Shown in pieces: positions 49,985 through 61,043 of a stretch of DNA of 64,000 nucleotides. Within the stretch, counting starts at the first letter, position 1; the number at the start of each line of letters is the position of its first letter. This DNA comes from Rhynchospora pubera (Eukaryota; Streptophyta; Magnoliopsida; Poales; Cyperaceae), in contig CM051461.1 in NCBI GenBank assembly GCA_028095005.1, positions 164,520,574 through 164,584,573 on the forward strand, read 5' to 3'. The notes under the pieces are model-generated. The model was not told where the DNA came from. It did not search any database and saw only the letters and a list, made by a program, of their open reading frames with translations. Made by a program: the position numbers and the translations under genes.

Positions 49985-50045
49985 TTGTCTTGACACGTGC
50001 ACTTTTGCGCTGTTATGCAGAGCTGACACGTGTCGTTGATGATTA
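49985..50045 (-). promoter_or_regulatory. Two G-box (cacgtg) motifs upstream of the 103-aa gene
   Basis: tgacacgtgcac and ctgacacgtgtcg lie 65-110 bp upstream of the start codon. G-box pairs at this distance often confer light, ABA or stress response through bZIP/bHLH factors. Confidence 0.5.
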
Positions 50046-50159
50046 GCTCGGTAACTGTCGCCTGTCGGTGGTTGGGTAAAGCCCAATTGGGATTTGGGAA
50101 TTGGGACTGAGGAAGTGATAGGCCTAATAGCAGTCAACCTGAAAACTTGACCCAATAAA

Positions 50160-51256
50160 GGCTTCTCGGGGTGTTAGGCTTTATCAAGTCCAAATTCAAT
50201 AAAATTTAGATTTTTAGGTCTAAGCACAATTCAACCTACATGTCAAAATTTTATAATAAAACAAATTTTAGAAAAAAAAATTCAGTATTTTATAGAAAAC
50301 TTTTTCTTGGACGGTCTAAATTAGAAAATGTAAAATTCGGTTTGTTAAATATTTTATATGTAAATATAATTGACGTGTCAGTAATACTTGAAGCTTAAAA
50401 TTTAAAAAAAAAATACAGAATCATTCCATACTTTAGTATTACTGATACATATTTATCAATTTTCCAGCTCATCCTGGATTGCATTGTGACTAAGTTATAA
50501 ATACTTCTAGCAACAACGCCGAACTAGTAGTTCGCGAACAACTTTAGTTCGCGAGTGCCAAACAACCCATGAACTAGCGCGAACAAAGAATTGTGGGCTT
50601 GTTCTTAGTTCCTCGATTTTGGGGAACTAGAGAAGTTGTTCATGAACAAGATGTTCATCTCTTGTTCACCATGTTGTCAAACACACCCTTTGAATACTAA
50701 AAACCGTAGAAATTTTCTAATTATCGAGTGCAAACTATGTAAAAACCAAAGGAATTCTTTTGTCTGTGGCTTTGAAAAAAATCAAAGAAGAGTTTCTAAC
50801 GGAGAAAGCTTTGTTCAATTCACAAGTCACAGCTTGTAATTTATATTTCTCGAATCCAGTTTCTCATCTTGAATTTCCGTTGCTCTTCCTTTTGACAGTA
50901 TAAAGTTATAATTTATAAACCACGAAATCTTAAATCTAGATCCTTTTCGTCAAAAGCAACGTGTGATTCGCTAAATCTACTTTCCAACATTCGATAAGGA
51001 TTTCCTTCCCATCCGACAAGCATTTCAGTAATTTTGAATATTCAGAGTTTTGTCCTCCGACAGCATGCTATGAATTACTTATGTAGATTAACCAAAATCT
51101 AGTAAATATCTGTACATCTCTCTAGAGATTCCGACAATTTTGTTGATCTGTTTACTTTGAACAAGTCTACTGTCTCAACTCTCAACCGAGTTGAGAACTG
51201 AAGGGATTGTTAATAATTTCCTTCCAGAAAGTTGAAACCCAATAAGGCAATAATGC
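50160..51256. other. Intergenic; possible small TIR element near 50500-50690
   Basis: AT-rich. At about 50515-50690, repeated gaac(a/t)ag and gttcgcgaac-like palindromes end in ttgtcaaacacaccc, like the putative element at 7757-8786. No gene seen. Confidence 0.3.
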
Positions 51257-51264
51257 ATGACAGC

Positions 51265-52629
51265 TAGACCTGTCAAACGTTCATAACATGCACGGAACTA
51301 ATCTCTTACGTTTAATGTTTCATTTAGGGAACGGAAAAATTTTGTTTTAACGTTAACGTTTCACTTAGTAAACGTAAGGAATTTTATTTCCGTTTAATGT
51401 TTCATTTGTTTAAACGTCACAAACATTTATGACGTTATTAATAACATATTTTACTTGACAGCCCCTAATAACAGCAATTACCACAAACAAGCCCTCATAC
51501 AAGTTCAAACAACTTTATGGAAAAGTCTCTGAGACCAAAAAAATTTTACAAATTAGCCCTACAAGCTTTGAAGTCATGCCAGAACGGCAAGAGCCTTGTA
51601 CCGACCTGGTATAAGGTACAAAGGTGTCAAGGCAGCCTACCACAAACCTCACACAAGCCATAGAACACACAAATTAACGAGCCTTAACAGCAAATAAGCA
51701 ATCAAAGACAAGCACAATTCAGATTTCAATTTAGAAAATAATTCACACACATTATACTTTCAATCAACACCGTCAATCACACAAAAATTAATTGTGCCTT
51801 GCTTCCACTATTTCTTCCAATTGAAGCATCAAACCACAAAAAAAAAAAAAAACAGTTATCAATAGATGAAGAAAAATCAACAAAAAAAATCCGTAAAGAT
51901 TAAAGCATCCATTCAAATGTTTACCTTAGTTACGATTTAACCTTTCAAAGATTTGCCCCCTTTCCTTTATATCTCTTTCGCTCTTTCTTTTTTTTTTTTT
52001 TCCTATGACTCTATCTCTTTTAGTCTCTCTCTTTTTTTGTTTTTTTTTTCTCCTTCACAATCCATATATACAAAGCACAATCATGATTTCTATTGTTCCC
52101 TATTGCCTAATCAGAGGTGACGACTGACAACAATAACAAGTGACAGTGGCTAGGGTTCACAGAGAAACGGCAGAAGAAATGACTGATGGAGGCTTGGGCA
52201 GTGTACAACGATCTGCCTTGCCATCGTCACGCAGTTCACGCTCGTCGACCGCCACTCCCTTTGTCATGGGCAGTGTGTGAGAGTGACAGAGAAAAAGATA
52301 GAAAGACGGAGGAGGAAGCGTGCGAGAGAAAAAAGAGAGGTATCGGCGCTCGAGGTAAATATCTGATCTTATCCTCGTTGTCTCCGCCTCTACGTATAAT
52401 ACTCGAATGCTATACTCGTATAGGAACATATACTCATATACGTTCGAACGGAATTAAATGAAACGTAAAGGGACCCTTACGTTTACATTTCATTTACGGA
52501 CGGAAATTTCGGCCCATTTCCATTTACGTTTCGTAGGCCCAAACGAAACTGTTTTTTCCTCCGTTTAATGTTCCGTGGCCCATATACGAAACATTAAAAC
52601 GTTAAAATGGGTACATATTGACAGGTCTA
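51265..52629. mobile_element. Non-autonomous hAT-type element
   Basis: Ends tagacctgtcaa and ttgacaggtcta are inverted. The 8-bp duplication atgacagc lies at 51257-51264 and 52630-52637. Subterminal regions are filled with (a/t)acgtttaatgtttcattta-like motifs in both orientations, typical of transposase-binding ends. The 1-kb interior has no transposase. 52140-52360 is GC-rich and may be captured host sequence, but I recognised no protein. Confidence 0.85.
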
Positions 52630-52637
52630 ATGACAGC

Positions 52638-55382
52638 ACTACAAGTCTACAAACCAATAATTAATGTCTTATTCTTGCTTTAAGACTAAGTCAGTAAGTC
52701 ACCCTTGACCAGTTGACCCCACAAGTCAAGAACGGCCATTAACCATTACTAGCAGCAGTGCCCGCTCAATGTGCAGGCAGACTTTAATATATGAAAATAT
52801 TTAAATAATATTTTATAACACTCAGCCTATGTCTATTTAATTAGTCGTGATTTCTTGCATTTTCATATTCCTAATATTTATTAAGGTGTATTTCGTTGTC
52901 TTTAGGTCTTATTTACACTTTCGCAAAACTAACTTATTCTAACAATTTCAATTGATAAGTTCATGGTAACACATGTATTTTATTGCACCGTCTTAAGCAT
53001 ACTGTTCCACCTATAGGTTCTTTCATTTCACTATTCATTTCTTCACAAACCTGACATTGTAGTATATGTCCTTTGTTGAAAAATACATTGCAAAATTATC
53101 TTTTATTTTCAATGTTTTCAATTTAAACTTTATTAATATGATAATTTATGTACATTTAGAATTCAAATTGAAATTTTGCATGGGATGACAGGATTAAGTT
53201 TTTGCATCATGATTCATGAAGGCTTAGTCAAAATAATCTATATTCAATTTGTAATTGATGGAAATAATCTATATCCTTGTCAAATCTCTATTGCCAGCAA
53301 ATCAGCAACTAAAATATTCAAATTTAAAGCTAATTAATTTTTTAGTTACGGATCCTATCTAACATAACTATGGTATCGGCTACAATAAAATTTTGTCGAA
53401 CACCAAGCAACAGGCTCAATATAATCTAACAAAATAAAAATTATACAATGAAGCATACCAACTTGTACCAGTTCCTAACTAAAAAATGAACTGCAAAAAA
53501 AAATAATAATTGGTAAGCTTATTTCTACTAAAACAAATTCCATAAATACAAACGGACATAGATATTGGTGTCCAAACTACACCCGTGACCATCTATACCC
53601 CGACGTCCAAATTTGCAAGTGAATCCAAAGAACATGTAGATATCAGTGTCATTATCATTACAAAATGCAATATTAAGCATGTGTATTCAACTAAGATCCT
53701 TCAATTTCGTATCAACATATGAGTCTGGATATGACTTGGATTAAAGTGTATAATAACTGACACAAAAGTTGAACCCAAAAATTATGTTAAAAGCAGGTTG
53801 ATGTCATGTCATGGATATTTGTGTTGCTTTTGGTTTTGTAAAATAATAGTAATAATTTTATATGTTAATCGTTAATTGAGGCTTAAATACTGTCAGCCAT
53901 AAAAGACCATATTGCACAAAAAAAAAAAAACTGTAGTTGAAAAATGATATCCTTATTTACCAAGTGGCTTGTGTTGTTCAACACAAAAGTAGAAAGGAAA
54001 AAAAGAAATGCTGCTCACCCAATAGGAGATACAGGCAGCGGCAACAGTTGAAGAATCTTGAAATCCATTTTCAAAATCAGACACAAAAAGGAATTTCCAA
54101 GAGCAAAGGCCACAAGCTTTGACATATCCTTTTGTATCGATGTTCTGGGTGCAATGGCTGTTGGCCCATTGTAATACTTTTCTTATTACACAAATAACAA
54201 ACAAATGTCACAATTTCCCCTTAATGATGAAGAAAAAAAGTTTAAAAAGAGACCAGAAAAACTCTTTTATTTGTGTTTTATGAAATTGTAAGCTTATGCA
54301 AACATCTAAATTTTTGGCATTAAGCACCAAATAATATTTTTGTTTGGTTTTATGCCAACTTTGTGCTATGTCATACCATGTATCCTAGCGATGCTTTACA
54401 CTTCAACCTATATAAAAAAAAGTTTATCCAACCTAATATTTAAGGAAAAGCCCAAGCAAATCATAGGTCAAAGACGAGTTCCAACTTATTTACAATGTGA
54501 AGGGCCCTTCATGCCAAATATGCATTGTTGTGGAACCTACAAACCAGTATCTACCATTAGGTTTGATACAAAAGAACACAAAAAACAATTAACATAATAC
54601 ATGTATATACATTCCCAATCTTGTATTGGTACAGTACCATGAAAACATCAAGAGACATACAGACATTATAGGTACCATTACGAAGGTCTTCAATAAGCAA
54701 TTCAGCACTGATCCATTTGACATGGTAATCCAATTTCTGAGCAATCAAACAATCTTTATTATTTTTTTCTTTCCTTTTCTTTATTGAAGGAACAATTAAA
54801 GAGAGTTCAACAGAAAGCTCAAGCTAATATAAACAAACGAAATTACAAGAAAAAAATAAAGGGAAATTTTTTCCAATTTTAACCCAACAGCAATAGATGA
54901 CAAACTTATAATTAAAGGTACTTCTTTTAAATCATTGGAGTATATTCCCACCATTTTTCATTAAAGAAAAGAAACCCACAAAGTTATCCATCAGTTGCAT
55001 GAAGTATATAAATAAAACAGGCACTGGTACTACTTTTAGACCGGTACCAGTACCCTAAACTTATATATCTTTCATGTCTATAAGAATCAAAGCAAGCACC
55101 CAAATATATCCAAGCAGAAACTACACAATCAAACAGATAATCTAAAAATATAGTATTTTAGTCAAAACAACAAAACTACAGGTCAAAGTTATAGCCATCA
55201 CATGCAGTGAAATTGCCTTGATATTCTAGTAATCAAGACGAAATTAACCAATAAATTTCAGGTAAAGCGAGCAACAAAAGGGGGAAACTCACGAGATAGG
55301 GAATGGGTGCACAATCATCTCTAGATCCAGAAGAGAACTATCTTTTACAAGGTTCCTAGAATAAATCCATAAAAATCTATTA
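52638..55382. other. Intergenic, no gene seen
   Basis: AT-rich with short ORFs only. None shows domain motifs or a consistent exon pattern. Confidence 0.5.
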
Positions 55383-55471
55383 GGATTCGACCCTCAAGCT
55401 GTTCTACAAACGATTAGATCGGCAGACACGAGGTTTTTATTTTGAGACTTGGTTTCCCCATCGATCAAAAT

Positions 55472-55489
55472 TGGCGCCGTTGCCGGGGA
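55472..55489 (+). other. Primer binding site, Athila/Tat type
   Basis: tggcgccgttgccgggga, four bases after the LTR end (55467), matches the tRNA-Asp-type primer sites of this group. Confidence 0.88.
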
Positions 55490-55602
55490 CGGTTTGCTCG
55501 AATATTGGTATTTTGTTTTAATAATTTAGCATAGACACCCTTGTATCCTTGTATCTTACTTATTTTGTCTTATCTAAAAAAAACCAAAAAAATTCTATCA
55601 CC

Positions 55603-56754
55603 ATGTTTCCTTCTTTTCAGGTACGTGAGCAAGAGGCGGAGGATAATTGGAAGAAAATCAACCACATGAATAGGCAATTTGGACTCAATGCGAACATGAG
55701 TGAATTTGAGCGTGCTTTTCACAACGTGCAAAACACGATCAATATTGCATGTGGTGACAACCAGAACTTCAGCAACCCCATCGGATTCGACGAACCTTTT
55801 GACTGTCAAACAAACCGTTCGAGATTCGTATGGAGGGAACCTGAAGCACAAGACATGACTGCTAGTTTTAGCGACCCGCTGGGAGATCATGCGACCCGCT
55901 GGAACCTCAACAGACAGACATGCGATTCTGGTTTGAATGATTTTCCTTCTTTTGCTTTGGACAATAATGGGTTAGTGTCTCAACCATACCATATGTCTAC
56001 TTTTTTTCCTAGTTTTGATAATTTTCGATCATCTACGCAAATATCAAGTGTTGAATCAAGGTTTGAAGAATTTAAAATGAACCAAATCGAATTTAATGAG
56101 AAGTTTTTGAAAGAAATGAAATCCATATCATCTTCTCTCAATACTCTCATTACCCATCATCAAAGGATGTTAGAGACTGAAAATTCTTCATATAGACCAC
56201 AGAATGAACCAAACAATGAATTGGCTTTGCATAGTGATTGTGAATTTGAAAACTCTAGTTCCAAGAAGACCCAAATTTGGTTAGATACCAACAAAACTGA
56301 AAGCAAACAAGTTGAGAATAGAGAGGTACAAGAGGAATTTGATGAACCAAAATACATACCACCTTCTCCCTATATCCCTCCAATTCCATTTCCACAAAGA
56401 TTGTTTAGGGCTGAAATTGTCAAATCTAATGAGTTGGAATTGAAGCATCCTCCGATTGAGAACATGAATGATGAACTTGAAGAGAAAAAAGATGGTGACA
56501 CTACTCTCAAAGTCGAGGCATCCGACAACACAAATGAGAAGTTCAACCAATTCGACTCGAGCACTCTTAGAAGATGTTTGGAGAAACTTGATGTGATGGA
56601 AGACAACAAACCGCAAATCAAGTATCACATCATAATTGAGCCAAGGAAGATGACATCCAAAGAAGAACACTCCAAACATATTTCAAAGGACCCGCTCAAG
56701 CACTTTTGGGAGAACTATGATGCGTTGAGAGGGAAAAAAGTGAAGATAAGATGA
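55603..56754 (+). CDS. Unrecognised ORF of the gypsy-type element
   Basis: Open from 55549, with 55603 (MFPSFQVREQEAEDNW) the more natural start, giving 383 aa. It is hydrophilic and acidic, with heptad-like stretches (FEEFKMNQIEFNEKFLKEMKS), a proline patch (YIPPSPYIPPIPFPQRLF) and a basic end (ALRGKKVKIR). I see no gag core, CCHC knuckle, protease or transposase signature. It occupies the gag position, so a capsid-like or RNA-binding role is only an inference. Two copies of the element's 20-bp gcgacccgctg module are translated in it (SDPLGDHATRWN). The long intact frame beside missing pol suggests this ORF is kept by the non-autonomous family. Confidence 0.55.
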   Translation: MFPSFQVREQEAEDNWKKINHMNRQFGLNANMSEFERAFHNVQNTINIACGDNQNFSNPIGFDEPFDCQTNRSRFVWREPEAQDMTASFSDPLGDHATRWNLNRQTCDSGLNDFPSFALDNNGLVSQPYHMSTFFPSFDNFRSSTQISSVESRFEEFKMNQIEFNEKFLKEMKSISSSLNTLITHHQRMLETENSSYRPQNEPNNELALHSDCEFENSSSKKTQIWLDTNKTESKQVENREVQEEFDEPKYIPPSPYIPPIPFPQRLFRAEIVKSNELELKHPPIENMNDELEEKKDGDTTLKVEASDNTNEKFNQFDSSTLRRCLEKLDVMEDNKPQIKYHIIIEPRKMTSKEEHSKHISKDPLKHFWENYDALRGKKVKIR

Positions 56755-58490
56755 GTAAATGCAAGGTGGTCAAGCTAGTGACCTAAAACAAGCGCTTCTT
56801 GGGAGGCAACCCAAGGCTCAAAATTTTCATTTTCTCTCATTTAGATTAATTTAGGTTTAGTTATTTTAGTTAGTTATAATTTGTCAATTTTTGTTGTTGG
56901 TTTTAGGTTTGAAGAAAGGTGACAAATCAGCTTTTAGAAGCACCATTACACGAATTGTATGCAAGAGCTCAAACTTGGGGGATGCACCATGAAGGAGCAT
57001 ACAAGTCGTTTTGCGAGTCGCACCAACCCCTATGCGAACTTCACAACCACTACAATAATTTGATGAGTTTCCTTTCCTTTCTCTCTTTTAAGTTATGTTT
57101 TCCTTGCATTGAGGACAGTGCAAAGTTTTAAACTTGGGGGAGAGAATAGGAGTTGTATCTAGGTTTGCATCATGCATATTAGGTGTTAATTTTGTATATG
57201 TCCCAGTATCAGCGACCCGCTGAGATTTTTGGCGGCCCGCTGAGTGTATCGGCGACCCGCTGAGATTTTCGGTGGGTAGCTAAAACTGGAACTGACAGGT
57301 ATAATTGTGCATTTCATTTAGGAATTGTCTCTATTGCATGATAATTTCATATAGATTGCATTTAGATAAGTTAGGAAGATACTTAACAAGTTTTGATATC
57401 ATAAATTGAATGAATTATTTAGGGAGTTTTAGAAAATTTTTTCGATTTGAATTGTGGGTCATCTAATTGATCGACTAGCCCCTGTGACCTTAGGAAATGA
57501 GTAGGTATTGTATCATAATCTTTTTGATTGAGACTTAAATTTAGTGATTTGATAAGTAGTATGAATGACTTGACCAATTAGAAATCGGTAAACCAAGACA
57601 ACCACCAATTGAATTAATTTTCAAATTTTGTCAAGATCGATTCTACCGATCCAAATGCATGTCAACTAAGGAAATAAACACTAAGTCTAGAGTCAAACAA
57701 CCGCTGTTTTCAAGTTTATTAAAAGTCGAAGATGTCAATACACACCCATGTAAATAAATAAAAACACATGTAAAAAGGGGAACTAAAAAGCGTGCAATGC
57801 CATGGACATTGCGGGAAGCTATAGGTTATGGTGGATAGAAGAACTTCCATAAATCATGAGTAAAAACAGAAAGGCTCATGACATAAAAAAAAAGAAAAAA
57901 AAGAGAAAAATCTCGAAAATAAATCCACCGTAATTTGGCTAACCTCTCCACCGCGGGAAAACCTCCTAGCCCTGGGAGAAAAGTTAAAAAGTCCAACCCA
58001 AAAACTTTGGAATAGAATGGGTGAGGAGTTGTACCCTTTTTTCCGCCTCACTTTAGTTCGATTTCCAATGCGTTTTCAAAAATCACTATAGCGGTTTAAG
58101 TACTTAAGAGCTTGGTTGTGAAATAAATTGATATGACATGTTATTTGTGTTGGTAGGGTGTGATCCCGAATCTCTTTGCCAAGTCAATTGTCAAACTTTG
58201 AAAAATCAATAAGTTTAGGAATTGAACAAGGTAAGTTATGGGCAATAGTTATAAGTATCCTAAGTGTTTCACCCGTGGGGTAAGCGTGGGTCGTTTGGGA
58301 CAACTCAATTCAATTTGAAAAAAAAAACTTGTAAAATTGTTTAAATAATTCAATCAAATCATGATATTTGTGCATGTTAAGAATTTTCATAACTTGTAAG
58401 TCTCAAGTCATTGTTTTAGTTTAGAGCAAAACCATACTTCTAAGATAGATATTTGCTTGGGGACAAGCAAAGGTTAAACTTGGGGGGATT
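56755..58490 (+). other. 3' non-coding part and polypurine tract of the gypsy-type element
   Basis: Contains the phrases caagcgcttcttgggaggca and ttgcattgaggacagtgcaa, then aacttgggggag, which recur in plant Athila/Tat-type elements near the end of the coding region. The polypurine tract at 58478-58490 abuts the LTR. No further ORF. Confidence 0.7.
57211..57280 (+). repeat. 20-bp modules with core (a/g)gcg(a/g)cccgctg
   Basis: Three clear copies at exactly 20-bp spacing (57211, 57231, 57251) and a decayed fourth (57271). Related modules lie in the ORF (55871, 55891) and the LTR (58801, 58821, 59719, 59808, 59828). The core is nearly self-complementary. Confidence 0.85.
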
Positions 58491-60124
58491 TGATGAGTGG
58501 ATTTTATATGCATATTCAGGTACCATTTTGTCTCCAAACTAAATCAATTGCCTTGAGTTTACATAGTTTAGATAGTTTAGATGAGTTTAGGTTAATTTAA
58601 TTAGAGTTTTGTATCAAGAATGAGTTACTACCATAGTTTCTAATTTTATTGCAGATTCTGGACAAGAAATGACTTGGATGAGTCCCTAAAGTTGAAGAGC
58701 TCGTTCTAAGCTTTCCAACGGATCTTGAATCACCTCAAACGGAGTTCGGATGAAGGAGATATGCCCAAAATACTGACTAGACGCAGTGCTGACATTTTCC
58801 TGCGACCCGCTGATAGTCCCAGCGGCCCGCAGACCTAGAACTGCCAGATTTAGCAGAATCGCCCGATTTAGCATTTCTATATTTGGATGGCGGTTTCTAC
58901 CGACTCCAGGTGCATCCAGAGCACGTCTTGAGTTATTTCCAGCGTTTCTACACCTACACACCAAAGCCTATTAAAGACCTGTTTGAGGGAGAACAAGAGG
59001 GAGACCAAATCCAAGGTCAATTTAGGGTTAGACATAGAGTTATTTGAGAGTTGAGTCTCAAGTCCAGGTCGAGGCAGCGCCAAGCAGGTTGATTGCGACA
59101 GCAAGAGACGTGTTTGATAGGAGATTTCGACACACGCAAGAGCAATTGGTTGTAATCTTTCCTTATTCTCATTTTCTCTTGTGTTTGTATGATGTCTTTT
59201 AGTTGTTGATTGTTTGTTCTAGGGCTATGGTTGTAAACTCGAATTCTTAGTTGTTGATTGCATGTTTATTGATTTTATTTGATATCTTTGTGTTTTATAC
59301 CTTGCTTGAATTGCTTGAATTGATTATGCCATGATTGTTTAAGTAGATTTGTTTACACCCGTTAAGTAGAGCTCGCTTAATTGCTAGGTGGTTAAGTCCA
59401 AATAAACTTAGATTATTAGGCATGATTATGATTAACATGAAGGTTGTAAACTGAAAGGTTAAACCAGGACTAGTTAACGAGAGTTAAGTCCTTTCCAAGA
59501 GTGAAAACTCAAGGATTTCATAGGTTAGAAAGGTATAGACTTGTAGAAACTAGACCAAGAAACGATAGTTGAAATCTAGATTCTATACGAGGGAAATTGG
59601 GTTAATTAATTGATAACTAGACCTAAAACGAGAGTTTGATCTAGGAACCTTAATTAAGCCATTATCCCTACACAATTATCAACTGAATTAGGTCAATTTG
59701 CAATCTCATCGCTAATCCTAGCGGGCCGCTGAGTGAATCAGCGAGGTTGTCTATGCCCGCCAAGTAGCCAGCGACCAGTCTAATAGATCAACGACCTAAG
59801 TTCTTTTAGCGGGCCGCTACGAGAGTCAGCGGGCCGCTGGAACTGGGACTAAGAAGAAGTGTTAGCAATCAGAAACCCTAGAATTTCGTGACTTGTTGAA
59901 TCTCTCTCATTAATTCTTATTTTGACCTTGTAACTAGACTTAGGATTTAGGCTCCCCTGCAACCCTTAATTCACAAAAGAGTTGAACCGTCTAGCTAGTT
60001 TAGTAAAGTAAAAGATTAATATTCCAACACCGTCCCTGTGGATTCGACCCTCAAGCTGTTCTACAAACGATTAGATCGGCAGACACGAGGTTTTTATTTT
60101 GAGACTTGGTTTCCCCATCGATCA
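58491..60124 (+). repeat. 3' LTR of the gypsy-type element
   Basis: Starts tgatgagtggattttatatg, ends ccccatcgatca; 1634 bp. The last 85 bp equal 55383-55467. It carries two clusters of the 20-bp module. Confidence 0.85.
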
Positions 60125-60180
60125 AGCCACCATTTCGATGTAAAGTCCGGTCAAAATAATAATATAAATACGAGATATCA

Positions 60181-60206
60181 CTGCACGGGCTCTGACGGCG
60201 CCAGTG
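60181..60206 (+). repeat. 26-bp inverted repeat, left copy, next to a TATA-like box
   Basis: ctgcacgggctctgacggcg plus ccagtg recurs in reverse complement at 62976-63001 with one mismatch. A tataaata box lies just upstream (60163-60170). The right copy has tatatag on its own upstream side, so both copies face inward. Confidence 0.75.
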
Positions 60207-60220
60207 CCGCTGGTGCGGGC

Positions 60221-60305
60221 ATGGCGGCGCCAATGCCAGTGGCGCGAGCAAATTTGTCTTTACTGCGAGCCAGAGAGAGGAATAAAGAAAGAAAAAGTGG
60301 GCGAG
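60221..60305 (+). other. Possible first coding exon (weak)
   Basis: An ATG at 60221 opens a GC-rich frame (MAAPMPVARANLSLLRARER) ending at a gcgag|gtaagg donor. The leader starts soon after a TATA-like box. No second exon was found, and a foldback element follows 0.7 kb downstream. It could be a dead gene start or chance. Confidence 0.25.
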
Positions 60306-61034
60306 GTAAGGCTTTCTTAATTAGTTCTTGTAGCTTAAAGAGGAGAAGAAGAGGAGGTTGTTTTAGAGAGGGATATAGCTTTCTCTCTACATAGTAGGAA
60401 GGAGAAAGGTTAGGAAAAGAATTAATTTTTCATCCAATCCCATGTGTGATTATGAGTTGGTATTTGGTTCGGTGCCATGTTAGCCTCTAGTGAAGAAGCT
60501 GTTGGGCAGCTTTAAGAGGAAAGCAATTTTTCACATTTTTCACATAGGTCCTCTGGAAATATGTTATATATTTTTCATGTTGCTTCTGAAAACAATATAA
60601 AATATTTGGCTCCTAAAATACATCAACATTGTTTTATATAACTAGTGTCTTCACTGTTTATACATCAAAGTATGCGTTTTCTTGGTAACAAATACATATA
60701 ATAATAATATTTTTAGAGTTTTAGTAATGATTTATTTGACCATTGTCATTTCTTAAGGAAGAACATTTCAATAATTGGTATTCTTGACTGCACAAACAAG
60801 AGAAATAATTAAGAAGCATGGTTATGGCATTTTTTTCTTATAACCAAACAATAATATATGATTTCATTTTATTTACATTTCTTCGTAAAGTACTGCAATA
60901 ATATTTTTTTTGAAGTTTATTTAAACTTTTTTCTCTTAGTAAAATGTATATGGAAGAAAATACGAGATAATTTTACCACATATTGCAACACTTGTTTTTT
61001 TTTAAATAACAGGATAAGATATGCTAATCTACCT
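60306..61034. other. Intergenic, no gene seen
   Basis: AT-rich apart from the first 100 bases, which are purine-rich. No coding signature. Confidence 0.45.
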
Positions 61035-61043
61035 GCTCGTTTC

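Larger units (their letters stand above)
55383..60124 (+). mobile_element. Ty3/gypsy-type (Athila/Tat-like) element, no pol, truncated 5' LTR
   Basis: An 85-bp piece at 55383-55467 is identical to the end of the full LTR at 58491-60124. It is followed by the primer site tggcgccgttgccgggga, typical of Athila/Tat elements. A purine tract (cttggggggatt) precedes the right LTR, which starts TG and ends CA. The 3-kb interior has one ORF of 401 codons and no protease, reverse transcriptase or integrase, so it is non-autonomous. The left 1.5 kb of the 5' LTR is gone and I saw no target duplication. Identity of the 85-bp pieces suggests recent insertion followed by deletion. Confidence 0.88.

Noticed and set aside
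55570..56679. Minus-strand ORFs of 83-132 codons
   Set aside because: They are shadows of the 401-codon plus-strand ORF of the gypsy-type element.
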